A stretch of DNA of 64,000 bases from an uncultured Tateyamaria sp. (GCF_947504105.1 NZ_CANNGP010000007.1:1-64000); one strand, 5' to 3'. Positions 7,944 through 15,851 are shown, numbered from the stretch's first letter. Notes: a model not told the origin generated them from the letters alone. Numbers and translations: made by a program.

Positions 7944-7988
7944 CTGTTAATCAATTGGTCGTAGGTTCGATCCCTACCGCCGGAGCCA
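7944..7988 (+). other. 3' fragment of tRNA-Asn, element attachment site
   Basis: The 45 bases run from the anticodon loop CTGTTAA (anticodon GTT, Asn) through the variable region, the T-arm (stem GTAGG/CCTAC at 7961-7977), the acceptor strand CGCCGGA, discriminator G and CCA ending at 7988. Upstream there is no matching 5' half: the bases before the loop do not pair with the 3' anticodon stem. So this is not a working gene but the copy of the tRNA 3' end left by site-specific integration, with identity beginning at the anticodon loop. The intact gene should lie at the other end of the element, left of the window. Confidence 0.85.
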
Positions 7989-8083
7989 TTTTCCTCCATC
8001 TATCCCATTGAAAGCCGTAGAAACAAAGGCTTGCGGTGTCCCCGAGGGCCACATTGCGGGATACATTGGGGATACATCCAATC

Positions 8084-9018
8084 ATGGCACTGCTGATGAA
8101 ACTAGACAACGTAACGACCAACAAAGGGAAACTCGTCTACAACCGACGCATCCCTGTAGACCTAAAACACCTATACCCTTCGTCGAAAGAGCCGTATTTT
8201 CGCTGCCGTCTGCGAGTTCAGAAAGAGAGTGCCGCAATGGTTGCAGAGCACGGCGCCCTGCAGGCCGCCTTCGCGCGGTTGGTGGAAGATGCTCGTGATG
8301 GTTCGCCCGAGGCCTTTGGCGATAGTGGCATGGCACGCTACAAGCAAATGGCATGGTCTAGCATCGATGACCCACGCACTGAGCGTGAAAAATGGGAAGA
8401 CATGCGGGCTGAGGCGGAAGACTTGATTAGGTCCGTGAGAGTTGCAGTTGTTGACCAACTTGGAGACGGTGGAGACGAAGAACGTAGACAGATCGCGGCG
8501 GAGCAGATCGAGCGCGATAAAGGCGAACCCCTTCTATATCGTGCCGTCTCACAGCCGCACGCCGCACCGCCCCCGGCAACACTAGCGGATGCCGCCAATG
8601 TGTATGAGAAAAGAGCGCCTCGGGGAGAACCCAAGCAAGTCCGCAAGAAACACCTTCAACAAGATCAAGCATCGGCTCGAAACCTCGTTGGGCCCACTAG
8701 CAAGTCTGCCTCTGATCGCTCTTACACGAGAGCATGCCCGGAAGGTTCGAGATGATCTTCTTTCCGCTCGCAAGGCCAGCGGCAAGGGTGTTCTCTCCCC
8801 GGCATCGGTTGCAAGAGAGATCAACAGCATTAAGGCGATGATCACCGTCGGCATCACGGAGTTCGACTTACGCGGCCAAGCATTCAATCCCTTTGAGAAA
8901 CTCACGTTGCCCGCATCTGTCGTCAAAACTGCTCAGAGCGAATGGGAGGAGCACGACCCGCTGCCGGACAAAATTCTTTTGGCTGTTCGCCGTCGCGTGC
9001 TGACACGCATCCGTAAAG
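8084..9018 (+). pseudogene. Second integrase gene, frameshifted and truncated
   Basis: Reading starts MALLMKLDNVTTNKGK at 8084 and resembles the N-terminus of phage integrases that begin with a short beta domain (RIPVDLKHLYP). The frame is lost near 8609-8612, where a run of four A replaces three: after it the continuation (ERLGENPSKSARNTFNK...) is found in the next frame, with the core-binding SAM-like domain (SLGPLASLPLIALTREHARKVRD). The coding sequence stops at about 9018, where transposase remnants begin, so the catalytic domain is missing. It starts less than 100 bases after the tRNA-Asn end, so the element it came from probably used the same target. Confidence 0.75.
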
Positions 9019-9112
9019 GTTCAAGAAGTGCCGTTGAACGGCCAACCCCATCGGCCATCGTGGAACGATCCAGATCAATGCCTTCACGGTCATAGATTTG
9101 GCTTTGGCGATA
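9019..9112 (-). pseudogene. Fragment of IS66-type transposase (TnpC)
   Basis: On the minus strand this piece reads YRQSQIYDREGIDLDRSTMAD followed by GVGRSTALLEP, a run matching the conserved IS66 TnpC stretch around DRSTLADWVGR (here the Trp is Gly). Only about 31 residues remain; both ends stop abruptly, against the integrase pseudogene on the left and an IS5-type remnant on the right. No function is expected. Confidence 0.6.
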
Positions 9113-9500
9113 GAGCGCATGCAGCTTTGTGTTCATACCGCCTTTGGTCCGGCCAATCAGACGCCCGCGTGCCCATTTTTGACGCCCATGCTGGTCGCGG
9201 TGCGGTGTGCCTTCAAATAGGTAGCATCAATCATGACCGTCTTTTCCTCGCCGTGTTCAGCGGCCAGGCCCATCATGATCTGGGCAAAGACACCCTTCTC
9301 GTTCCATCGCTTCCAGCGATTGTAGCGGGTCTTATGAGGACCATATTCCTTGGGCGCACACCGGCATAAACCATTGCGATTGAAGAAAATAATCCCGCTG
9401 AGTACGCGTTGATCGTCGACGCGAGGTTTGCCATGGGACTTGGGAAAGTAGGGGTCAGGCGTGCCATCTGCGCGTCATTCAGCCAGTATAGGTCGCTCAT
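9113..9500 (-). pseudogene. Degenerate IS5-family transposase
   Basis: Starts MSDLYWLNDAQMARL at 9500. Near 9450-9456 a missing base shifts the frame; the true continuation (FPKSHGKPRVDDQRVLSG, then IIFFNRNGL, YGPHKTRYNRWKRW, MIDATYLKAHRTA) is in another frame. A second shift near 9163-9185 precedes GRLIGRTKGGMNTKLHAL, where homology ends at about 9113. So the N-terminal half and first catalytic Asp region (MIDATY) are preserved but the rest of the DDE domain is gone. IS5-family elements move by a DDE transposase; this copy is dead. Confidence 0.75.
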
Positions 9501-9805
9501 ATCACCGCTCGATTTTCGACCCGTGAATCACGCCGCACTAAGGAAATCAGTGGGTCCTGACCCCAAGTAAGGCATATTCCAGATCCACTCAGCTATAAGG
9601 AAGTGATAGAACTCATACGTTTTGTTTGGTGTCGACTTTCGGAAGCGGTCATTGGTGCGCCCACAGCGAAGGGGTGCTCCGTCCCGCAACGCCAACGATT
9701 GCAAACAAGCAAGGGTGTGCGTGATTTGCTGCCGTTGGACATGGCATCGCTCTGCAAACCCAAACCATATTTGCACCCCACCGCCCACTTTGCCATGGTG
9801 CGCGG
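9501..9805. other. IS remnant end and gene-free stretch
   Basis: Between the transposase start and the epimerase gene. The palindromic GGGTCCTGACCCC at 9553-9565 could be the outer end of the IS5-type element; no matching end is found on the other side. The rest, up to 9805, shows no credible gene; short frames there have no ribosome binding site. The epimerase promoter should be here, but I cannot identify it. Confidence 0.4.
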
Positions 9806-10723
9806 ATGAGCAGCACCTACACGATCCGGTCCAACCGCCTTATCGCCACCTTCGATCCCGATGGCGCGCGGATGCGCAACCTGTATTTCGACAAGGGGCC
9901 GAACCTTGTTCTTGATGTGGATGACGCAGTAACCCAGGATCTGCGCGATACCTATGGCGGCACCATCGTCGGCCCACTGGCAAATCGCGTGCGTGGTGGG
10001 CAGGTGCCCATCGGCGGTAAGGTGCACCATATGCCCTGCAACGAAAACGGAAGCACTGCGCTGCACAGCGGCCCGGACGGGCTGGACCGTGCCGTCTGGA
10101 CGGTCGCAGCACAGGACCGTGCCGCCCTGCAGTTCACCCACCACCTGCCCGACGGACATGGCGGTTTGCCGGGAAACCGGGACATCGATCTGTGGTTCGA
10201 GGTGGCGGACAACACGCTGACGCTGCGGATCACGATGACGACCGATGCCCCCACGCCTGCCTCTATCGCGCATCACCCCTATTGGCGCGTCACGCCCGAT
10301 CATCAGCTGCTCATCGACGCAACGCATTATCTGCCCACGGATGACGCCAACCTGCCGACCGGCACCATCGCGCCCGTTGCCGATACGCCCTTTGATCACC
10401 GCACGGCGCGGGCGATAAACGAAAACACTGACCACAACTTCTGCATTGCAAAGGAGCCGCGAGAGCGCCCCGTGCCCATCGCAATCCTGACAACGCCCTC
10501 TCACATTCTGCAGATCGCCAGTACCGAGCCGGGGCTGCAGGTCTATTCCGGGGCCTTTCTCCCGACGATCCCCGAGGCAGACATCGCACCGTTGACCGGC
10601 GTGGCGCTGGAACCGCAGGGTTGGCCCGATGCCGTCAACCATCCGGGTTTCCCGAATGTAATGTGCACGCCCGATCACCCTTATTCACAAACAACACAAT
10701 ACACGCTGCAACACGCCACATAA
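9806..10723 (+). CDS. Aldose 1-epimerase family protein
   Basis: 305 residues, close to the usual length. Galactose mutarotase-like beta-sandwich enzymes interconvert alpha and beta anomers of sugars in the cytoplasm. Visible signatures: PLANRVRGG (about 55-63), the HHPYWR motif with the catalytic His (about 155), and the C-terminal ALEPQGWPDA with the catalytic Glu. The usual N-terminal HGG motif is changed to LHSGPDGLDR, common in more distant members, so the natural substrate may not be galactose. No sugar pathway genes lie next to it. Start ATG overlaps an upstream ATG in another frame and the ribosome site is weak. First intact chromosomal gene after the accessory region. Confidence 0.85.
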   Translation: MSSTYTIRSNRLIATFDPDGARMRNLYFDKGPNLVLDVDDAVTQDLRDTYGGTIVGPLANRVRGGQVPIGGKVHHMPCNENGSTALHSGPDGLDRAVWTVAAQDRAALQFTHHLPDGHGGLPGNRDIDLWFEVADNTLTLRITMTTDAPTPASIAHHPYWRVTPDHQLLIDATHYLPTDDANLPTGTIAPVADTPFDHRTARAINENTDHNFCIAKEPRERPVPIAILTTPSHILQIASTEPGLQVYSGAFLPTIPEADIAPLTGVALEPQGWPDAVNHPGFPNVMCTPDHPYSQTTQYTLQHAT

Positions 10724-10818
10724 TTGCCACATTTGAACCATCCCAGCGGCACAGTTCCGTGCTGGGCTGTGATGACCGCGCGCACGAACGCGGTGTGTTC
10801 AAATGTATGAGGTGTAAA

Positions 10819-10899
10819 ATGTCGAGCAAAGAGCGTCCAAAGCCCCCCAAGAAGGGTCCCAAGCCGACCCCCTACTTCACGGACTACGCCAGTATCTGA
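10819..10899 (+). CDS. Very small basic, proline-rich peptide (26 residues)
   Basis: MSSKERPKPPKKGPKPTPYF followed by TDYASI. A good Shine-Dalgarno GAGGTG lies four bases before the ATG. The first 18 residues are Lys/Pro-rich with repeated KP pairs, then an aromatic, acidic end. There is no signal peptide or membrane segment. I do not recognise a family. The strong ribosome site and unusual composition, in a gap between two genes read in the same direction, are the reasons for listing it; conservation would have to decide. Confidence 0.45.
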   Translation: MSSKERPKPPKKGPKPTPYFTDYASI

Positions 10900-10941
10900 T
10901 CGCCGGGTGACAGGGCCCCGCGCTGCGGCTAACCTGCCGGC

Positions 10942-11271
10942 ATGAGCGACCCTGTTTCCTCGATCCGCAACCTTGGACCTGCCATGGATGCCGCCTGTGC
11001 CAAGGCGGGCATACCGGATGCAGACACGTTGCGCACCCTTGGTGCCGACGAGGCCTATGCCCGCCTGTTACGGTCCGGCGTGCGCCCGCATTTCATCGGC
11101 TACTACGTGTTGGTCATGGGATTGCAGGGCCGTCCCTGGAACGACTGCAAGGGCGATGAGAAAAAGACGCTGCGCAAACGTTTCGATGCGATCAAGGCCC
11201 AAGCCTTCGACAAGGGCCTGAGCGATTTCGAGCGCACATTGAATGAAATCGGCGTCATTGCCAAAGCCTGA
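10942..11271 (+). CDS. TfoX C-terminal domain protein
   Basis: 109 residues covering only the TfoX/Sxy C-terminal domain: IRNLGPAMDAACAKAGI near the start, the TLRTLGADEAYARL helix-hairpin-helix-like region, and FIGYYVLVMGLQGRPWNDC. In gammaproteobacteria full TfoX proteins activate competence genes; in alphaproteobacteria such C-domain-only proteins are common and have no established role. It stands alone after the epimerase and is followed by a 230-base stretch without genes. Start chosen at the first ATG of the frame; the ribosome site is poor. Confidence 0.8.
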   Translation: MSDPVSSIRNLGPAMDAACAKAGIPDADTLRTLGADEAYARLLRSGVRPHFIGYYVLVMGLQGRPWNDCKGDEKKTLRKRFDAIKAQAFDKGLSDFERTLNEIGVIAKA

Positions 11272-11503
11272 CCCCGTGCTGCGTTGCGGGAAGCAGTGGC
11301 GTGACATAAGTCCGAACATCCAACAACTCTCGCACCGCCATATCTCGTGGTCTGGGCCGTCTTTCCCCCAAGACCGGTGTATGAGGTGCGCAAGAGAGGC
11401 TATAGAAGTACATTATCTGCAGACACTTACGAAGCTTAACTCATGTAATCCCTGACAAAGCAACAACCGTTGCGCGCACGCTGGATTGACCTTTGATCAG
11501 CCA

Positions 11504-11537
11504 CAAAAAAACCGGCGCACCCGTGGGGTACGCCGGT
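11504..11537 (-). terminator. Rho-independent terminator of ndk
   Basis: On the minus strand ACCGGCG and CGCCGGT (11511-11517 with 11531-11537) pair around a 13-base loop that can form a further ACCC/GGGT pair, followed by eight T. It lies 32 bases past the ndk stop. The stretch 11272-11503 upstream on the plus strand holds no gene I can support. Confidence 0.8.
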
Positions 11538-11568
11538 GTCTTGTCTCTGCACGGCATGTGCGGGTGAT

Positions 11569-11991
11569 TTAGCCCACCAGCTCCAGACCCGAGAAGAAAT
11601 ACGCGATCTCGACCGCGGCCGTCTCGGGCGCGTCGGAGCCGTGGACCGAGTTCTCGCCAACGCTCTCGGCAAAATCGGCACGGATGGTGCCGGGGGCCGC
11701 ATCGGCAGGGTTGGTCGCGCCCATCACTTCACGGTTCTTGGCAATAGCGCCTTCGCCTTCCAGAACCTGCGCCACGATCGGGGCCGAGGCCATGAATTCG
11801 CACAGCTCGTCATAGAAGGGACGCTCGGCGTGCACCTTGTAGAACTCGCCCGCCTGCGCCTTGGTCAGGTGGATGCGCTTTTGCGCCACGATGCGCAGAC
11901 CGGCGTCTTCGAACTTGGCATTGATCTTGCCCGTCAGGTTGCGGCGGGTTGCATCGGGTTTGATGATGGAAAAGGTGCGCTCGAGGGCCAT
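11569..11991 (-). CDS. ndk: Nucleoside diphosphate kinase
   Basis: 140 residues, typical length. Transfers the gamma phosphate of ATP to other (d)NDPs through a phosphohistidine. Signatures: [11 protein letters not shown] at the N-terminus, the nucleotide-binding [12 protein letters not shown], and the active site [12 protein letters not shown] containing the catalytic His near residue 117. The start ATG follows AGGAG at good spacing. It is a single-gene unit: the upstream MFS gene ends 60 bases before on the same strand, and a strong terminator follows. Confidence 0.97.
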   Translation of the reverse strand: MALERTFSIIKPDATRRNLTGKINAKFEDAGLRIVAQKRIHLTKAQAGEFYKVHAERPFYDELCEFMASAPIVAQVLEGEGAIAKNREVMGATNPADAAPGTIRADFAESVGENSVHGSDAPETAAVEIAYFFSGLELVG

Positions 11992-12050
11992 GAGTGTCTC
12001 CTGTCAGCCGCAGCCGGGACCGTCCCGGCGCGAAATTCTGGGCCCCCGTA

Positions 12051-13244
12051 TCATGGGGTTTTCGGCTTGGAAACCCCTGTCTCGTCCTGCTCCCAGACGG
12101 CGGCGGCGACCGCCATTGCCAACGCCAACCCAAGGGTCCCAAGCATCAACAACAGCAAGCCCTCGGGCGTGGCACCCTCGCCCAGCACGGCCGTTGTCAG
12201 CCAGCTCAGCCCGGCCCCAAGACCAAGTGCCACCGCCCCGCTCAGACCCGAAGCACTGCCCGCCAGGTCGGGCCGAACGGACAGCGCGCCCGCATTGGCA
12301 TTGGCAAGCGACAGCCCGTTTCCAATGCCCACCGTCACAGTGCTGAGGAACAGCGGCAACACCAACGCGCCGCCATCGGCATAATAGAGAAATGCCGCAC
12401 CCAACCCCAGGATCGGCAGCACCCGCCCGACAAGGATCAGGCGCATCGGCCCAAGTCGCTGAACCAGCCGCGCAGACACAGCAGCCCCCGCCATGAAACC
12501 CGCGGTCGTTGAGCCCAATGCGATCCCGATCTGCGCGGGCTCCAGACCAAATACATCCGCAGCGACGAATGGCGCCCCGGTCAGGAACATGTAGAACGTG
12601 CCGACACCAAGTGCCTGCACCCCGACATACGCCCAGAACAGCCGCGCGCGCAAAAGTGCGCCCACCTGCAGCCGCCGCCCCGGTCCCGGTGCATGCGTCT
12701 CACCGAGATCGCGCAGGCACCACAGCAGCAACCCTGCCCCAAGCAGCGCATAGGTCACGAATACCGACCGCCAGCCAAACGCCGCCTCGAGAAGCCCACC
12801 CAACATGGGGGCGAGCATCGGTGCGATGGCCATGGCAGACGCAATCAACGACAGCTTGGCCGCCGCCAGGCGGTCATCATACATGTCGCGCACGACGGCA
12901 GAGGCGAGGATGCCGCCGCCCACCGCCACCGCCTGCCCGGTCCGCGCGATGAGGAACAGCGTGATGTCCTGCGCCAACAGGCACAGCACCGACGCCAGCA
13001 CATACAGTGTCAAAAGACCAAGGATCACAGGCCGCCGCCCAACACGGTCCGATAGCGGGCCAAGCAGCAGCTGCAAGACCGCCGCTGCCATCATGTATAG
13101 CGAAATGGACCGCCCGATCACCGCATCCGACACGCCAAAAGCTTCGCGCATCGCCGGCAACGCCGGCAGGAACATGTTCAGTGTCAGCACGCTCAGCGCC
13201 GTCAGCAAAACAAGGGTCAAGAGATGGGGCGCTGGCTTGGTCAT
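12051..13244 (-). CDS. Bcr/CflA-type MFS multidrug exporter
   Basis: 397 residues with twelve hydrophobic segments, in the range for 12-helix major facilitator exporters. The family motif GPLSDRVGRRPVIL follows the second helix, and the drug/H+ antiporter motif C region (GGILASAVVRDMYDD, APMLAPMLGG) is present. Likely exports toxic compounds or cysteine-like metabolites by proton exchange in the inner membrane; substrate cannot be read from sequence. Diverges from the ABC-F gene with 45 bases between, so the two promoters overlap. Ends 60 bases before ndk. Confidence 0.87.
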   Translation of the reverse strand: MTKPAPHLLTLVLLTALSVLTLNMFLPALPAMREAFGVSDAVIGRSISLYMMAAAVLQLLLGPLSDRVGRRPVILGLLTLYVLASVLCLLAQDITLFLIARTGQAVAVGGGILASAVVRDMYDDRLAAAKLSLIASAMAIAPMLAPMLGGLLEAAFGWRSVFVTYALLGAGLLLWCLRDLGETHAPGPGRRLQVGALLRARLFWAYVGVQALGVGTFYMFLTGAPFVAADVFGLEPAQIGIALGSTTAGFMAGAAVSARLVQRLGPMRLILVGRVLPILGLGAAFLYYADGGALVLPLFLSTVTVGIGNGLSLANANAGALSVRPDLAGSASGLSGAVALGLGAGLSWLTTAVLGEGATPEGLLLLMLGTLGLALAMAVAAAVWEQDETGVSKPKTP

Positions 13245-13289
13245 CCGCAGGGGCTAGCACGGCCCGCAACGCTCTGCTAGAGCGCCGCC

Positions 13290-15137
13290 ATGCTGCGAAT
13301 ATCAAACATCAACTACGCCATTGCCGGTCGCCCCCTGTTCGAAGGGGCCAGCGCCGTGATCCCCGAGGGACACAAGGTTGGCCTTGTGGGCCGCAACGGC
13401 ACGGGCAAGACCACGCTTTTCCGCCTCATACGCGGCGAATTGGCGCTGGAATCGGGCGATATCGCCCTGCCCTCCGGCGCGCGGATCGGTGGCGTGGCAC
13501 AGGAAGTGCCCGCGTCTGACACATCCCTCCTGGATACCGTGCTGGCCGCTGATACCGAGCGTGCCGCCCTTCTGACAGAAGAGACGGACGACGCCACACG
13601 CATCGCTGAAATCCAGACGCGGCTGGCGGACATCGACGCCTGGTCCGCCGAAGCGCGGGCCGCGACGATCCTGAAGGGCCTCGGCTTTGACGACGAAGAT
13701 CAGCTGAAACCCTGCGCCGACTTCTCTGGCGGCTGGCGGATGCGCGTGGCCCTCGCCGCCGTGCTCTTTGCCCAACCCGACCTGCTGCTGCTCGACGAGC
13801 CCACCAACTATCTCGACCTCGAAGGGGCGCTGTGGCTTGAATCCTACCTTGCCAAATACCCGCACACGGTCGTCATCATCAGCCACGACCGTGGTTTGCT
13901 GAACCGGGCGGTGGGCGCGATCCTGCACCTCGAGGACCGCAAGCTGACCTACTACCAGGGCCCCTACGACCAGTTCGCGCGGCAACGGGCCGAAAAGCTG
14001 GCCAATGCCGCCGCGATGGCCAAGAAACAGGAAGCCCGGCGCGCGCACCTGCAATCCTATGTGGACCGCTTCCGCTACAAGGCCGACAAGGCGCGGCAGG
14101 CGCAGTCGCGGCTCAAGGCGCTGTCCAAGATGCAGCCGATTACAACGCCACAAGAGGCCGGGCTGAAACGGTTCGACTTCCCCAACCCCGAGGAACTGTC
14201 GCCGCCGATTATCCACCTTGACGGGTCCAGCACCGGCTACGGCGACACCACCGTGCTCAGCAAACTGAACCTGCGCATCGATCAGGATGATCGCATCGCG
14301 TTGCTGGGCAAAAACGGCCAAGGCAAATCCACCTTGTCCAAGCTGCTCAGCGATCGCCTGCCATCCATGTCCGGCAAGATGACCAAATCATCCAAGCTGC
14401 GGATCGGATACTTTGCGCAGCACCAGGTGGATGAGTTGCACATCGACGAAACCCCGCTCGATCACCTGCGCCGGGAACGACCAGCCGAGACACCTGCCAA
14501 ATGGCGCGCGCGCCTGTCCGGCTTCGGACTGATGGCCGAGCAGGCAGACACAGTTGTCGGCAAGCTGTCAGGCGGCCAAAAGGCAAGGCTGTCGCTGCTC
14601 TTGGCGACGCTCGACGCCCCACACATGCTGATCCTCGACGAACCCACCAACCACCTCGACATCGAAAGCCGCGAAGCGTTGGTGGAGGCGTTGACCAACT
14701 ACACGGGTGCCGTGATTTTGGTCAGCCATGACATGCACCTTCTGGAACTGGTGGCAGACCGCCTGTGGCTGGTGTCAAACGGCACAGTCAAACCGTTCGA
14801 GGATGATCTCGAGGCCTATCGCAAACTGCTGCTGAGTGACGGCAGACCGGCCAAGAGCACCAAACCCCAAACGCCCAAACCACAAAAACCCAGCCGTGAC
14901 ACGATCCTCACCCTTCGGTCGGAAGCACGTAAATCGGAAGCGCGGGTGGAAAAGCTGAACCAGATGCGCGACAAGCTCGCCAACAAGCTGGCGGACCCCG
15001 AGCTCTACGAGGACAGCAAGATCGGCGAAATGGAAGTCTGGCAAAAGAAATACGCCGAGGTCATGGATGCGCTCGACCGCGCAGAAAGCCTTTGGATGCA
15101 AGATATGCAAAAGCTGGAAACAGCCGAGCGCATGTAA
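13290..15137 (+). CDS. ABC-F family ribosome-associated ATPase
   Basis: 615 residues, two ABC cassettes in one soluble chain and no membrane segment. First cassette: Walker A GRNGTGKTT, signature FSGGWRMR, Walker B LLLLDEPTN, switch SHDRG. Second: Walker A GKNGQGKST, signature LSGGQKARL, Walker B LILDEPTNHLD, switch SHDMH. An arginine/lysine-rich linker between them (AKKQEARRAHLQSY, YKADKARQAQSR) is the P-site tRNA interaction motif region of ABC-F proteins, and the C-terminal 100 residues are a predicted coiled coil. It probably relieves stalled ribosomes (YheS/Uup-like); which subfamily is not certain. Confidence 0.9.
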   Translation: MLRISNINYAIAGRPLFEGASAVIPEGHKVGLVGRNGTGKTTLFRLIRGELALESGDIALPSGARIGGVAQEVPASDTSLLDTVLAADTERAALLTEETDDATRIAEIQTRLADIDAWSAEARAATILKGLGFDDEDQLKPCADFSGGWRMRVALAAVLFAQPDLLLLDEPTNYLDLEGALWLESYLAKYPHTVVIISHDRGLLNRAVGAILHLEDRKLTYYQGPYDQFARQRAEKLANAAAMAKKQEARRAHLQSYVDRFRYKADKARQAQSRLKALSKMQPITTPQEAGLKRFDFPNPEELSPPIIHLDGSSTGYGDTTVLSKLNLRIDQDDRIALLGKNGQGKSTLSKLLSDRLPSMSGKMTKSSKLRIGYFAQHQVDELHIDETPLDHLRRERPAETPAKWRARLSGFGLMAEQADTVVGKLSGGQKARLSLLLATLDAPHMLILDEPTNHLDIESREALVEALTNYTGAVILVSHDMHLLELVADRLWLVSNGTVKPFEDDLEAYRKLLLSDGRPAKSTKPQTPKPQKPSRDTILTLRSEARKSEARVEKLNQMRDKLANKLADPELYEDSKIGEMEVWQKKYAEVMDALDRAESLWMQDMQKLETAERM

Positions 15138-15169
15138 ACATCTTCATCTTGCCCGAAAAACTCCGGGGT

Positions 15170-15214
15170 TTGGGGCAGAGCCCCAATACCAAAAATCGAA
15201 TGCGCCGAAGGCGC
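15170..15214. repeat. Two adjacent intergenic hairpins
   Basis: TTGGGGC (15170-15176) pairs with GCCCCAA (15180-15186) around AGA, and GCGCC (15202-15206) pairs with GGCGC (15210-15214) around GAA. They lie between the ABC-F stop and marC, with a run of A between them. Neither has a proper T-tail on the plus strand. They may act as an attenuating or mRNA-stabilising element, or be a copy of a dispersed repeat of this genome. Confidence 0.55.
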
Positions 15215-15230
15215 CCAATCTGAAAACATC

Positions 15231-15851
15231 ATGATCGACACCGCCTTTCTTATCACCGCCTTTGTGACCATGTTCGTGGTGATCGACCCCATTGGCCTGG
15301 CGCCTCTGTTCGTGGCCCTGACCCAGGGTGTGCCCGAACGCCAGCGTCGCGCCATCGCCTTGCGGGCCTGCACCATCGGGATGATCATCCTGATCGTCTT
15401 TGCCCTCTTTGGCGAGGCTGTTTTGGGGTTTGTCGGCATCTCCATGCCCGCCTTTCGTGTCGCGGGCGGCGTTCTGCTGTTTCTCACTGCGCTCGACATG
15501 CTGTTCGAACGACGGACCAAACGGCGCGAGGATCAATCCGAAGAGAACGAGGATGACCCCTCGGTCTTCCCCCTCGCCATACCATTGATCGCCGGCCCCG
15601 GTGCGATCGCATCCGTCATCCTGCTTACCGGTCAGAAACCGGGGGTCGAAGGGTTGGCGCTGGTGCTGGCGATCACAGCACTGGTTCTGGGTGTATGCAT
15701 GTTGCTGTTTCTTGCATCGGGCATGCTGGAACGCGCGTTGGGCAAGACGGGAATCACCGTGGTCACGCGCCTTCTTGGCATGTTGCTGGCAGCACTTTCG
15801 GTTCAGTTCGTTCTGGACGGTCTGCGTAATTTCGGGCTTATACCGGGCTGA
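15231..15851 (+). CDS. MarC/UPF0056 family membrane protein
   Basis: 206 residues with six hydrophobic segments and no large soluble part. Family signature FVVIDPIGLAPLFVALT near the N-terminus, and the second repeat IPLIAGPGAIASVILL at about residue 116. MarC-family proteins are integral inner-membrane proteins of unknown function; the link to multiple antibiotic resistance was withdrawn for E. coli. The central loop (ERRTKRREDQSEENEDD) is highly charged and probably cytoplasmic. Lies between the ABC-F gene and the aspartic protease gene in the same direction with short gaps, possibly one transcript. Confidence 0.88.
   Translation: MIDTAFLITAFVTMFVVIDPIGLAPLFVALTQGVPERQRRAIALRACTIGMIILIVFALFGEAVLGFVGISMPAFRVAGGVLLFLTALDMLFERRTKRREDQSEENEDDPSVFPLAIPLIAGPGAIASVILLTGQKPGVEGLALVLAITALVLGVCMLLFLASGMLERALGKTGITVVTRLLGMLLAALSVQFVLDGLRNFGLIPG

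Larger units (their letters stand above)
1..7988. mobile_element. Right part of an integrated phage or phage satellite
   Basis: Integrase, excisionase-like protein, Prim-Pol replication protein, secreted protein, HTH protein and terminase subunits lie together next to a tRNA-Asn attachment fragment; most genes read leftward. No head, tail or lysis gene is seen, and a convergent gene follows TerL instead of a portal gene. That gene set is compatible with a phage satellite that keeps its own replication and packaging recognition, but the left end is outside the window, so a complete prophage is not excluded. Confidence 0.8.

Noticed and set aside
7944-7988. A functional tRNA-Asn gene
   Set aside because: The 5' half (acceptor, D-arm and 5' anticodon stem) is missing; only the 3' half from the anticodon loop is present.
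9593-10678. Long minus-strand open frame opposite the aldose epimerase
   Set aside because: The plus-strand frame shows clear epimerase motifs; the minus frame is arginine-rich antisense sequence without a family pattern or ribosome site.
13302-14321. 340-residue minus-strand frame opposite the ABC-F gene
   Set aside because: It is a shadow of high-G+C coding sequence; the ABC-F motifs on the plus strand decide.
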